Source: Candidatus Faecalibacterium intestinavium (lineage in GTDB: Bacteria > Bacillota > Clostridia > Oscillospirales > Ruminococcaceae). From it: 36,299 nucleotides of DNA. This document shows, one piece after another, positions 1 to 7,955 of this stretch; the first letter of the stretch is position 1; every line of letters begins with the position of its first letter. A program made the position numbers and the translations under genes. A model generated the notes under the pieces. It searched no databases, was not told where the DNA came from, and saw only the letters and a list, made by a program, of their open reading frames with translations. The stretch is taken from contig JAHLFH010000108.1 of NCBI GenBank assembly GCA_018883885.1, positions 1 through 36,299 of the forward strand, in the 5' to 3' direction.

Positions 1-2611
1 GGCTGCCGGACCCGCTGCCGTCCGCCGCCCCGGCGGCCTCCCGCAGCGCATCCCAGGTGAATTGGTCGACTGTGCCGGTGGAAGCCAGCCCGCTGTCGAG
101 CTGGAAGGCGCGGATCTTGGCGTCCTCGCTGGGGCCAAAGACCGAGGTTTCGTCCACAAAGGGCACTTCGCAGGCCGCGTGGGCCAGCTGGTTGAGCCAG
201 TTCTGAATGGTGAGAACGTCGCCCCCCGAGCTGCCCTGCTGGGTCGCGTAGGCGGGGTAGTTGGTGCCCTGGTTGGCGTCGGCGTCGTTGGCGGACCCTT
301 GGGTCAGCAGTTCAAGGCTCAGCGCCTCGGCGGCGGCCCAGGTATTGGCGTCCACAATGCCGGTCTCGGGCAGGGACAGCAGCTGCTGGAGGCTGCGGGT
401 GCCGTCTGCCATGGCCTCGGTATAGACAAGGGAGAGGCCGGGGCTTTCCACCGAATCGAAATAATAGGCGATCCGGGCCAGAAGAAGGGAGTAATAGAGC
501 ACCGCGCCGCTCTGGGTTCCCACCGTGAGGGGGGAGCCGGGGTACTCCATCCGGGTGACGGTAATCACCGGGCCGGAGAGACGCAGCACCGAGACGCGGG
601 CGTAGAGAGAATCCCAGGTGGCCCGGCCCACCACGCCGTCCACCGTCAGCCCGGCCAGCTGCTGGTAGGCCCGGACGGCGGCCTCGGTCTGCGCCCCGAA
701 GACCCCGTCGATGGTCACCGAGGGCACGGAGCTGTCGTAGGCGCTCATGATATAGAGGTAGAATTGCAGCTCCCGGACGGCCCGGCCCGAGGACCCCCGC
801 CGCAGAACGCCGGGATATTCCCCGGGGCGCAGGTCCGGAGCCAGCAGGTCGTTGGCGATGGAGTTGTAGACCTCATAGAGCTTGTTCCAGGTGTTCCGGC
901 CCACCACGCCGTCGGCGGTCAGGCCGAAATAGCTCTGGAACCGCCGGACCGCAGCGGCGGTGTTGGCGCCATAGATGCCGTCCACCGAGACGTCGCTGAG
1001 GCTGGAATAGACCGAGCGGGCGATTTTCAGCCAGAACTGGACCAGCCGGACGTTCTGCCCGGAGTCGCCCTGCCGCAGCGGGGTGCCGGGATAGGCGTTG
1101 GGGGTGCCGTTGTCCGACTGGATGCTGCGGAATTCGTCGTAGATGGCCTCCCAGGTCAGCTGGCCCACAACGCCGTCGGCGGTCAGCCCGGCCTGGCGCT
1201 GGAAGGCCAGCACCGCCGCGCGGGTGCCGGAGCCGAAGATTCCGTCCACGGCAACGGAAGGAATGGACGAATCGTACTGGGCGATGGTGTTGAGCCAGAA
1301 CTGAAGCTGTTCCACCGCGCTGCCGCTGGAACCCACCCGAAGGACCGTGCCGCCCCAGGCGCCGTCCGAGAGGGTGCCGTCGGAGGTCTCGCCCTCGCTG
1401 CTCAGGTCGGCCAGGTCTTTGACCGAGACATAGATATAGCTGATCTTGTACCAGGTGGCCCGGCCCACCACGCCGTCGGCGGTGAGGCCGAACTGACGCT
1501 GAAACCGCTTGACCGTCTCCGTCATGGCCGGGCCGAAGATTCCGTCCACGGTCAGGGTGCCGAAGGAGGGGTAATCCTTGGCGATCCGGTTGAGCTGGCG
1601 CTGGAGGGTATAGACGGCGGAGCCGGTGGAACCCTGACGGAGCGGGGTGCCGGGGTAACTCTCGGGTACAGAGGCGATGTTGTTGGTCCGGACAATCTCG
1701 ATGTCGTTGCCGTAGTAGTACCGCAGAATCTGGAGGGCGTTCAGCCCGGCGTTGGCCCGGTCCACGGTGCCCCACTGCTTCATCCCGGGGCAGGTGACGT
1801 CCCGGCCGTCGCAGTAGGCGGTAAAGTAGGGGTTGATGGTGCCTGTCTTGCGGACGTAGGTGTTGAAGATCTCGTCGGTGATCCGGACCATGATGTCAAA
1901 GACAGTCCGCCCATGGACGTAGTACTGGTCGTAGGCGGTGGTGTTGGTGATATCGAAGTTGTAGCCCTTGCTGGGGTACCACTCGGTATAGATCCGGTTG
2001 AGGACAAAGGAAATCTGGGCGTGGATATTGGCCCGAATGGCCTGCTCCGGCCAGGTGGGATACACCTCGCTGGAGGCCACGTTGGCGATATAGTTCTGGA
2101 AGGAGACGGTGACGTTCTGGGCCGAGGAGGCCGGTTTTCCCAGATGGACCGTGACGGTCTTGGGGATGATGACGCTGGGCAGGACGGCGGGGTCCGGACA
2201 GTTGGTCTCGGGCGGAAGGCCGCTGCCGCCGTCCCCCGCAAAAAGGGAGTGGATGGGAATCCGGACCACTTCGTCGGGCACATCTTCCGCCCGGGCGGTT
2301 TCGGGGATCATTTCGAGGGGGGCGAGAGTAACCTGCCCCGGAAAGATCTGGACCCCCTCGATGGTGATGGAGCGGTAGCCGGGTTTGGTGGCCACCAGGG
2401 TACAGGTGGAATAGGGGAGAACGGTGGTGTTATTTTCATCCAGGGAATAGATGAGCTCCGGGGTCTCGATCTCAATGTCGGCGGCGTTGCCCAGCGCGTC
2501 GGTCAGGCGGCTGGCGGTGAAGCAGTCGCCTGTAACCACAACGGTGACCTCCGGCACCGGCGCGGACTGCCGCGCCGCAAAGCTCTGGATGCGCAGGATT
2601 CCAGTTGCCAT
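1..2611 (-). CDS. SleC-like spore cortex-lytic protein with expanded peptidoglycan-binding repeats (partial, C-terminus off the contig)
   Basis: Reading from ATG at 2611 (AGGAG ten bases upstream) the frame stays open for 870 codons to the window edge, so the C-terminus is missing. Residues 1-100 form a beta-rich domain typical of clostridial cortex-lytic proteins. Residues about 170-310 match the core of Clostridium perfringens SleC as I remember it: YIANVASSEVYPTWPEQ, then SFVLNRIYTEWY, TTAYDQYYVHGR and CDGRDVTCPG. This block resembles the SpoIID lytic transglycosylase fold, with Glu182 as the likely catalytic acid. Six PG_binding_1-type repeats follow (about 318-400, 419-496, 507-584, 599-674, 688-765, 785-858), with signatures such as VDGIFG and GLTADGVVG; the fifth and sixth are divergent. 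The last visible residues are Gly/Ser-rich. SleC is about 440 residues with far fewer binding repeats, so this is a large relative. Expected role: breaking spore cortex peptidoglycan during germination. No Csp protease gene is visible. Family call is strong; enzymatic role is inference. Confidence 0.85.
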   Translation of the reverse strand, partial: MATGILRIQSFAARQSAPVPEVTVVVTGDCFTASRLTDALGNAADIEIETPELIYSLDENNTTVLPYSTCTLVATKPGYRSITIEGVQIFPGQVTLAPLEMIPETARAEDVPDEVVRIPIHSLFAGDGGSGLPPETNCPDPAVLPSVIIPKTVTVHLGKPASSAQNVTVSFQNYIANVASSEVYPTWPEQAIRANIHAQISFVLNRIYTEWYPSKGYNFDITNTTAYDQYYVHGRTVFDIMVRITDEIFNTYVRKTGTINPYFTAYCDGRDVTCPGMKQWGTVDRANAGLNALQILRYYYGNDIEIVRTNNIASVPESYPGTPLRQGSTGSAVYTLQRQLNRIAKDYPSFGTLTVDGIFGPAMTETVKRFQRQFGLTADGVVGRATWYKISYIYVSVKDLADLSSEGETSDGTLSDGAWGGTVLRVGSSGSAVEQLQFWLNTIAQYDSSIPSVAVDGIFGSGTRAAVLAFQRQAGLTADGVVGQLTWEAIYDEFRSIQSDNGTPNAYPGTPLRQGDSGQNVRLVQFWLKIARSVYSSLSDVSVDGIYGANTAAAVRRFQSYFGLTADGVVGRNTWNKLYEVYNSIANDLLAPDLRPGEYPGVLRRGSSGRAVRELQFYLYIMSAYDSSVPSVTIDGVFGAQTEAAVRAYQQLAGLTVDGVVGRATWDSLYARVSVLRLSGPVITVTRMEYPGSPLTVGTQSGAVLYYSLLLARIAYYFDSVESPGLSLVYTEAMADGTRSLQQLLSLPETGIVDANTWAAAEALSLELLTQGSANDADANQGTNYPAYATQQGSSGGDVLTIQNWLNQLAHAACEVPFVDETSVFGPSEDAKIRAFQLDSGLASTGTVDQFTWDALREAAGAADGSGSGS
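38..1660 (-). repeat. Array of six peptidoglycan-binding repeat units inside the SleC-like gene
   Basis: Six consecutive units of roughly 75-85 codons, each opening with a Y-P-G-x-x-L-R-x-G-S-S-G-like segment and ending in D-G-V-V-G-x-x-T-W. Units 1 to 4 are clearly alike in protein sequence. Units 5 and 6 keep the frame and spacing but have lost much of the consensus. DNA identity between units is moderate, so this looks like an old duplication series and not a recent tandem expansion. Confidence 0.8.
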
Positions 2612-2655
2612 AGGTGTGATGCTCCTTTGCAGATAAGAGTAGGTCTTCCCCCCAC

Positions 2656-2683
2656 TCTATTCATCCGGCGCATCCGGTGATAC
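2656..2683 (-). promoter_or_regulatory. Possible forespore-type (sigma-G-like) promoter for the SleC-like gene
   Basis: Reading on the minus strand, GTATC (2683-2679) and GAATAGA (2662-2656) are separated by 16 bases, about 45 bases before the start codon. This loosely resembles the sigma-G pattern GHATR plus CATnHTA, which would fit a spore protein. The match is weak and the spacer is one or two bases short. No good housekeeping promoter is seen here. Confidence 0.25.
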
Positions 2684-2709
2684 ACCGGGGACATTCTGGC
2701 CCGGCGGGC

Positions 2710-2738
2710 TTGGAATTTTGGGGCGCAGCGTGTATACT
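2710..2738 (+). promoter_or_regulatory. Housekeeping promoter for the mutarotase-DUF3810 operon
   Basis: TTGGAA at 2710-2715 and TATACT at 2733-2738 are 17 bases apart, about 80 bases before the ATG at 2820. Confidence 0.75.
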
Positions 2739-2819
2739 GGGGGCAGAAGTTTGAGCCGCCGGAAGGCGGCCCCCGGAACGACAAAACCGTGAAACACAAA
2801 GAAAAAGGAGCGAGGGCAA

Positions 2820-3701
2820 ATGCAGGCAACCATTCACAACGAATTTCTGACTCTCACAGTCGATACCCACGGCGCAGAGGCGGTCAGCCTGAAAAACGCA
2901 GCGGGGGAGGAAATGCTCTGGCAGGCAGACAAAGCGGTTTGGGGCCGTCACGCGCCCATCCTCTTTCCCTGGACGGGCAAGCTGCCCGGCGGGGCCTTTA
3001 CCTGGCAGGGCAAAACCTACAAGGCCGGTCAGCACGGGTTCGCCCGGGACCTGGAACACACCCTCATCAAAGCCGAGGGGGATACCATCCAGCTGGAGCT
3101 GCGCAGCGACGAGGCCATCCGGGCCGAGCGGTTCCCCTTTGATTTTGTGCTGACCAGCATCTTCCGTCTGGAGGGAAAGACGGTCCACCACACCCTGCGG
3201 GTGGAGAACCCCGGCGAGGGAGAGCTGCGGTTCGGCATCGGGTATCACCCGGCGTTTGCGATTCCCTTTGACGGGCAGCATACCACCGCCGACTATGAGT
3301 TCCGGTTCGACCAGCCCGAAAGCCCGGTCATCCTCGACGCCCGGCCCAACGGCCTGCTCTCGGGCAAGTGCTATTATCAGTGGAAAAACGCGGACCGCAT
3401 CCCCCTGACCGACGACCTCTTTGCCAACGACAGCTTCTGCATGGCGGGGCTGCGGTCGTCCACCCTCGGCATCTGGGAGAAGGACACCGGCAAAAACATC
3501 ACCTGCAGCATCGCGGGCTATCCCTATACCCTGATTTGGAGCGCCAAGAGCGAGAAGATTCACTTTGTCTGCATCGAGCCCTGGCACAGCCTGCCCAGCG
3601 CAGAGACCGATCCCCAGGACTGGGACCAGCGGGCCGCTGCCGCCGTCCTTGCGCCGGGGCAGAGCTATTCCACCACCCTCTCCACCACCTTTGACCGATG
3701 A
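2820..3701 (+). CDS. Aldose 1-epimerase (mutarotase) family protein, LacX type
   Basis: 293-residue protein beginning MQATIHNEFLTLTVDTHGAE, with AAAGGAG (2804-2810) nine bases before the ATG. It has the galactose-mutarotase-like fold signatures: APILFPWTGKLPGG (about 45-58), HGFAR (72-76), GYHPAF with a candidate catalytic His143, and a C-terminal IEPWH that supplies the likely catalytic Glu. Length and the FPWTGKL and IEPW motifs fit the LacX/YihR-like group better than canonical GalM. Expected role: interconversion of alpha and beta anomers of a free or phosphorylated sugar in the cytoplasm; the substrate cannot be read from the sequence. The stop codon overlaps the start of the DUF3810 gene (ATGA), so the two are translationally coupled. 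Confidence 0.88.
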   Translation: MQATIHNEFLTLTVDTHGAEAVSLKNAAGEEMLWQADKAVWGRHAPILFPWTGKLPGGAFTWQGKTYKAGQHGFARDLEHTLIKAEGDTIQLELRSDEAIRAERFPFDFVLTSIFRLEGKTVHHTLRVENPGEGELRFGIGYHPAFAIPFDGQHTTADYEFRFDQPESPVILDARPNGLLSGKCYYQWKNADRIPLTDDLFANDSFCMAGLRSSTLGIWEKDTGKNITCSIAGYPYTLIWSAKSEKIHFVCIEPWHSLPSAETDPQDWDQRAAAAVLAPGQSYSTTLSTTFDR

Positions 3702-4807
3702 GCCTGCGGGGGTTTCTGGTCCTCCATCGGGCCGCGCTCTGGGGCCTCATCGGGGGCTGCGGAGCGCTGGCCCTGTTTTGGACGGCGCGGTCCAGCCGTC
3801 CGGTCATGGATTTCTGGGTCGAGCGGGTCTCCATGCCCCTGAAACGGGGGCTGTCCGCCCTGGCGGACCCGCTGCCCTTCAGCCTCTGCGAAGCGGGGGC
3901 CACCCTGCTGATTGTCGGGGCGCTGGCCCTGCTGGGGCGGGCGGTCTGGCTGGCTTTTCACGGGCAGCCTGCCGCTCTGGGGGCCTGGGCGCTCCATCTG
4001 GCGGGTTTGCTCCTCTGGGGCTATGTGGGGGTCTGCGCCCTCTGGGGCACCCAGTATTACGCGGCCTCCTTCGCGGAAAAGGCCGGGATGGAGGTCCCGG
4101 GGGTTGAAGCGGAGCAGCTTCTGGCGGTGACGGAATATTTCGCCGCCCAGACGGCCGCCTGCGCCGACGGCGTCCCCCGGGATGAAGCGGGCTGCTTTGC
4201 GGTCAGCCGGGAGGAAATCTTTTCCCAGACGGCGGGGCTTTATGACCGTCTTGTGGAGCGGTGGAGCTTTCTGGACGGGCCGGAGCGGAAGGCAAAGCCC
4301 GCGTTTTATTCCAAACTGATGAGCGCCTGGGGCTTCACCGGCTATCTCTGCCCCCTGACCGGGGAGAGCACCCTCAACACGGACAGCCCGGAGGTGTTTC
4401 TGCCGGTGACCATCGCCCACGAGTTCTCCCACCAGAGAGGGGTCGCTGCGGAACAGGAGGCAAACTTTGTGGGGATCATGGCCTGCATCGCTTCCGACCG
4501 CCCGGTCTGGCGCTATTCCGGCTGGCTGGAGGGCTATGTCTATCTCTCCAACGCGCTCAACCGGGTTGACCCGGAGGCGGCCTCCGCCGGCATGGCGGCC
4601 CTGCCCGCCGAGGTCCGGGCGGACCTTGCCGAAAACAACGCCTACTGGGCCGGGTGGGCCGGCCCGGTGCGCAAGACGGGCGAAAAGGTCTACACAGCCT
4701 TTCTCAAAAGCTACGGCCAGTCCCTCGGGATGCAGAGCTACGGCGCCTGCGTGGATTTGCTGGTGGAGGAATTCTGGCCGCTGGCCCGGGAGAACGAACC
4801 CGGGTGA
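3698..4807 (+). CDS. DUF3810 family membrane protein with HExxH metalloprotease motif
   Basis: 369 residues. Three hydrophobic segments lie near residues 8-28, 62-85 and 95-116, followed by a large domain with HEFSH at 241-245 in the context TIAHEFSHQRGVAAEQEANF. This zincin-type motif, with a downstream Glu as a likely third ligand, is the hallmark of the DUF3810 family. The family has no established substrate to my knowledge. The ATG overlaps the stop of the mutarotase gene by four bases, so expression of the two is coupled. The family assignment is firm; proteolytic activity is inferred from the motif only. Confidence 0.85.
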   Translation: MSLRGFLVLHRAALWGLIGGCGALALFWTARSSRPVMDFWVERVSMPLKRGLSALADPLPFSLCEAGATLLIVGALALLGRAVWLAFHGQPAALGAWALHLAGLLLWGYVGVCALWGTQYYAASFAEKAGMEVPGVEAEQLLAVTEYFAAQTAACADGVPRDEAGCFAVSREEIFSQTAGLYDRLVERWSFLDGPERKAKPAFYSKLMSAWGFTGYLCPLTGESTLNTDSPEVFLPVTIAHEFSHQRGVAAEQEANFVGIMACIASDRPVWRYSGWLEGYVYLSNALNRVDPEAASAGMAALPAEVRADLAENNAYWAGWAGPVRKTGEKVYTAFLKSYGQSLGMQSYGACVDLLVEEFWPLARENEPG

Positions 4808-4820
4808 AACGGGAGCACAA

Positions 4821-4857
4821 AAAAGAGCCGCTGCGGTTTGCAGCGGCCCTTTCCGTT
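4821..4857. terminator. Bidirectional terminator between the DUF3810 and SGNH hydrolase genes
   Basis: GCCGCTGC (4827-4834) pairs with GCAGCGGC (4840-4847) around a five-base loop. A T-rich tail follows on the plus strand and an A-run precedes it, which becomes a U-run for minus-strand transcripts. It separates two convergent operons. Confidence 0.8.
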
Positions 4858-4867
4858 TGCATCGGGT

Positions 4868-5794
4868 TCAGTAGCCCAGCGCCCGGATGACCGGGATCAT
4901 CTGCTGGCTGATGTAGGCGTGCCCGCCCGCTGTGGGGTGAGCGCTGAGATTGTAGGTGATGTGGGTGACCGGCAGGAAGATCGCTCCCTTTTCCTCTGCC
5001 AGCTGCGCCGCGAATTCGTTCATCTCGTCAAAATAACGGACAAAGGTGGGCGCCAGGGGCAGGGGGTTGGCGTACCCCAGAAGAAGGATGGGCGCGTCGG
5101 GGTTCAGCTCCCGGATGGTATCCAGAATCTGGGGGAGGTTGGTCTGGGTGGCGGTCAGGCCGTTTACCGCGGCCGGGGTCAGGCTGCTGACCAGCAGGTT
5201 GCACAGCTGCTGAAATTCCAGCCAGGTCAGCTGCACCCCCCGCAGGCTGTCCACCAGCAAATTGGCCAGCTCCGGGGTGGTCAGGTTGAGAGCGCCGGAC
5301 TGGATCAGATCGGTGACCACATACAGCTTGGGGTTGACGTTCTGGAACAGGTTGTACTGATAGGGCACCAGAGCATCGTTCAGACCGATTTCCAGGCTGA
5401 TCAGGTCGGCCTGCTTCACATATTCCCGAATCTCGGGGTAGGAGTAGAAGATCAGATGGTCGGAGGAACCGGTCTGCAAAATTTCCAGCAGGGTCTGGCT
5501 TCCCGCGCAGGGCAGGCCCAGGTTGAGGGCCTGGTCCCGGGTCCAGCCGAATTCGTCGGCCAGCAGGGCGGTGTAGCACTGGGAGGAATAATTGCGGAAG
5601 TTATTCTCCATCTCATAGTGGGTTCCGTTCAGAATGTCGAACCCGGCATCCGGCAGGCCATACCCGGCGGCGATGCTGTCCCCCAGGGAGAGATACAGGA
5701 AATCCTCGTCGTCCCCGGCGGCCAGAGCGCTCACCGGCAGGCAGACCAGCGAAAAAATCAGAGCGAGCACAAAAGACAGACAGCGTTTTTTCAT
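4868..5794 (-). CDS. Secreted SGNH/GDSL-family hydrolase
   Basis: 308 residues. The N-terminus (MKKRCLSFVLALIFSLVCLPVSALAAG) is a signal peptide with a probable cleavage after Ala-Leu-Ala at about residue 26. The SGNH blocks are present: LSLGDSIAAGYG with nucleophile Ser40, a block II-like glycine in NLGLPCAGS near 92, and LEIGLND with Asn139. Near the C-terminus AHPTAGGH supplies His286. The usual Asp three residues before that His is replaced (sequence N-L-S-A-H), so a Ser-His dyad or an Asp from elsewhere must be used. Expected role: esterase or acyl hydrolase outside the cell. It follows proS by 45 bases on the same strand and ends at a bidirectional terminator. Start chosen for the signal peptide and AGGGAGG upstream; substrate unknown. 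Confidence 0.88.
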   Translation of the reverse strand: MKKRCLSFVLALIFSLVCLPVSALAAGDDEDFLYLSLGDSIAAGYGLPDAGFDILNGTHYEMENNFRNYSSQCYTALLADEFGWTRDQALNLGLPCAGSQTLLEILQTGSSDHLIFYSYPEIREYVKQADLISLEIGLNDALVPYQYNLFQNVNPKLYVVTDLIQSGALNLTTPELANLLVDSLRGVQLTWLEFQQLCNLLVSSLTPAAVNGLTATQTNLPQILDTIRELNPDAPILLLGYANPLPLAPTFVRYFDEMNEFAAQLAEEKGAIFLPVTHITYNLSAHPTAGGHAYISQQMIPVIRALGY

Positions 5795-5839
5795 TTCATC
5801 GTCCCTCCCTTTAACAATGATTTCGTTTGGTGGAATGGG

Positions 5840-7279
5840 TTAATAGGCGATGCCCCAGTAGACCATGGTCTTGGCGGGCTTGCCGCAGATGGGGCAGACG
5901 TCGCTCAGATGCTCCTGCTCAAAGGGCATGCACCGGCTGGACAGGCCAGCCTCCTCTTTCATCTTGAGCTCGCATTCCAGATCGCCGCACCACATGGTTT
6001 TGATATAGCCGGTGTGGTCCTTGACCAGCTCCTTGACCTCGTCGAAGGTGGTGGCAGCCCAGGTGCGCTTGTTGCGGTTTTCCAGGGCGCGCTGGTAGAG
6101 GTCGCGGGTCAAAGCCTCCAGCTGCTGGGGGATGGCGGTCTCCAGCTCGTCCAGAGAGACAAAGACCTTTTCGCGGGTGTCCCGGCGGACCAGCACGCAC
6201 TGGTTTTTCTCCATGTCCTTGGGGCCGAGCTCGAGGCGCAGGGGCACGCCCTTCATCTCCCACTGGCTGAACTTCCAGCCGGGGGCGTTGTCGCTGTCGT
6301 CCAGCTTGACCCGGGCGAATTTCGCAATCCGCTGGGCCAGCTCGGCGGCCTTCTCGGAAACGCCGGGCTTGTGGGCCGCGATGGGGACCACCACCACCTG
6401 GAAGGGGGCGATGGCCGGGGGCAGGATCAGGCCGTCGTCGTCGCCGTGGGCCATGATGATCGCGCCCACCAGCCGGGTGGATACGCCCCAGCTGGTCTGG
6501 TACGGATAGTGGAGCTGATTGTCCCGGCCGGTAAAGGTGACGTCGTAGGCCTTGCTGAACTTGTCGCCGAAGTAGTGGCTGGTGCCGCTCTGAAGGGCCT
6601 TGCCGTCCTTCATCATGGCCTCGATGGTGTAGGTGGCGTCTGCGCCCGCGAATTTCTCCTTGTCGGTCTTGCGGCCCTTGACCACGGGAATGGCCAGGTC
6701 GCTTTCGCAGAAATCGGCGTAGCAGTTCAGCTGGGCCTGGGTCTCGGCCTCGGCCTCGGCTGCGGTCTCGTGGATGGTGTGGCCTTCCTGCCACCAGAAT
6801 TCCCGGCTGCGCAGGAAGGGGCGGGTGGTCTTTTCCCAGCGGATGACGCTGCACCACTGGTTGTACTTCATGGGCAGTTCACGGTAGCTGTGCAGCACCC
6901 GGGACCAGTGGTCGCAGAACATGGTCTCGCTGGTGGGCCGGACGGCCAGCCGTTCTTCCAGCTTTTCGCTGCCCCCCATGGTGACCCACGCCACCTCCGG
7001 CGCAAAGCCGTTGACCAGCTCGCCCTCCTTGGCCAGCAGGTTCTCGGGGATCAGCACCGGCATGGCCACGTTTTCGTGGCCGGAGGCCTTGAACCGTGCG
7101 TCCAGATTCTTCTGGATGTTCTCCCAGATGGCCTGCCCGTAAGGGCGCAGAATCATGAAGCCCTTGACGCTGGAATATTCCACCAGCTCTGCCTTGAGGC
7201 AGATGTCGGTATACCACTGCGCAAAGTTTTCATCCTGGCTGGTGATGGCCTGCACAAGCTTCTTGTTGTCTTTTCCCAT
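5840..7279 (-). CDS. proS: Prolyl-tRNA synthetase, short archaeal/eukaryotic-like type
   Basis: 479 residues, starting [19 protein letters not shown], with GGAGG about nine bases before the ATG at 7279. It attaches proline to tRNA(Pro) in the cytoplasm. Class II synthetase motifs are visible, including the motif 2 region around [20 protein letters not shown], and the C-terminal zinc-binding-like segment with paired cysteines (CGDLECELK, then [10 protein letters not shown]) and terminal Tyr that mark the short ProRS type. The longer bacterial editing-domain type is about 570 residues. The open frame runs further upstream to 7648, but that part lies opposite nothing conserved and overlaps acpP in another frame, so it is not used. 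No T-box leader precedes the gene; it probably depends on read-through from acpP. Confidence 0.95.
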   Translation of the reverse strand: MGKDNKKLVQAITSQDENFAQWYTDICLKAELVEYSSVKGFMILRPYGQAIWENIQKNLDARFKASGHENVAMPVLIPENLLAKEGELVNGFAPEVAWVTMGGSEKLEERLAVRPTSETMFCDHWSRVLHSYRELPMKYNQWCSVIRWEKTTRPFLRSREFWWQEGHTIHETAAEAEAETQAQLNCYADFCESDLAIPVVKGRKTDKEKFAGADATYTIEAMMKDGKALQSGTSHYFGDKFSKAYDVTFTGRDNQLHYPYQTSWGVSTRLVGAIIMAHGDDDGLILPPAIAPFQVVVVPIAAHKPGVSEKAAELAQRIAKFARVKLDDSDNAPGWKFSQWEMKGVPLRLELGPKDMEKNQCVLVRRDTREKVFVSLDELETAIPQQLEALTRDLYQRALENRNKRTWAATTFDEVKELVKDHTGYIKTMWCGDLECELKMKEEAGLSSRCMPFEQEHLSDVCPICGKPAKTMVYWGIAY

Positions 7280-7337
7280 TTTTCTTATATCCTCCTCAGG
7301 CCGTGCGCCAAACGGCTTGTTCCGTTCCGCACGAACC

Positions 7338-7393
7338 AAAATAAAAGACCCTGCGCCCCCCGGCGCGCCGCCGCTGGAACCCAGGGCCTTTTT
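7338..7393 (-). terminator. Terminator (possibly leaky) between acpP and proS
   Basis: On the minus strand AAAAGGCCCTG pairs with CAGGGTCTTTT over about eleven base pairs with one G-U, enclosing a very GC-rich inner hairpin, and is followed by TTTTATTTT. A second perfect 9-bp stem (7407-7415 with 7419-7427) sits just upstream. No clear promoter follows before proS, so partial read-through would be needed. Confidence 0.6.
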
Positions 7394-7436
7394 CGTCTCA
7401 AACAGACCGCCGCAGCAGCTGCGGCGGCGGGACGGG

Positions 7437-7670
7437 TCAGGCTTTGTGGCTGTCCACAAACTGGACCACGTCACCCACGGTGCGCAGGCCCTCAATGGCC
7501 TCGTCGGGCACTTCGATGCCGAATTCGTCCTCCAGAGACATGACCATGTCCACGATGTCCAGGCTGTCCGCCTCGAAATCGGCCATGATGTCGCTGTCCA
7601 TCTCGATCTTCTCAGGGTCAAGGTCGAGCTGTTCCGCCAGCAGAGCACGAATCTTTTCGAATGTATCCAT
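7437..7670 (-). CDS. acpP: Acyl carrier protein
   Basis: 77 residues, starting [20 protein letters not shown], very acidic. The conserved ADSLDIVD motif carries Ser36, the 4'-phosphopantetheine attachment site. It carries growing acyl chains in type II fatty acid synthesis in the cytoplasm. Length and sequence are canonical. AAAGGAG lies upstream of the ATG, and a strong promoter precedes it. No other fatty acid synthesis gene is in the window; the downstream neighbours are proS and an SGNH hydrolase on the same strand. Confidence 0.96.
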   Translation of the reverse strand: MDTFEKIRALLAEQLDLDPEKIEMDSDIMADFEADSLDIVDMVMSLEDEFGIEVPDEAIEGLRTVGDVVQFVDSHKA

Positions 7671-7752
7671 AGTATGGGTCTCTCCTTTTATGTCGTTCTG
7701 CCTTTCCTGCGCCGCGGCCGGAACCCGCCTGCACAGGAAAGTCTCTCTTTTC

Positions 7753-7781
7753 TTTATATCCTATGGCCCCGGCGTTGTCAA
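7753..7781 (-). promoter_or_regulatory. Housekeeping promoter for acpP
   Basis: On the minus strand TTGACA (7781-7776) and TATAAA (7758-7753) are 17 bases apart, about 80 bases before the acpP start. This is close to the perfect consensus, as expected for an abundant protein. Confidence 0.85.
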
Positions 7782-7860
7782 GCCCTGTTTTGCAAACAGT
7801 TCCGGGTTTTTGGATGGGACGGGAATCAGGAGGAAAATTCGTCAAAACGGGGCCGGGCGC

Positions 7861-7889
7861 TTGTCAGCGGGCGGGCATCGGATTATAAT
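7861..7889 (+). promoter_or_regulatory. Housekeeping promoter for dapF-dapL
   Basis: TTGTCA at 7861-7866 and TATAAT at 7884-7889 with a 17-base spacer, 66 bases before the dapF ATG. Confidence 0.85.
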
Positions 7890-7955
7890 AAAAAAGAAGT
7901 GCCCAAATCGGGGCGGGGGCCTGGGGCTCCCGGCCCAGCAGGAGGAGTTTTGCTG

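Noticed and set aside
62-2680. 872-codon open frame on the plus strand
   Set aside because: It lies opposite the SleC-like gene, has no recognisable domain, and is the kind of long antisense frame expected in GC-rich coding DNA.
7280-7436. T-box riboswitch for proS
   Set aside because: The gap is too short and lacks the conserved T-box sequence AGGGTGG-ACCGCG.
4838-7543. 901-codon plus-strand open frame across the SGNH, proS and acpP region
   Set aside because: It opposes three confidently identified genes and starts inside a terminator; no domain is recognisable.
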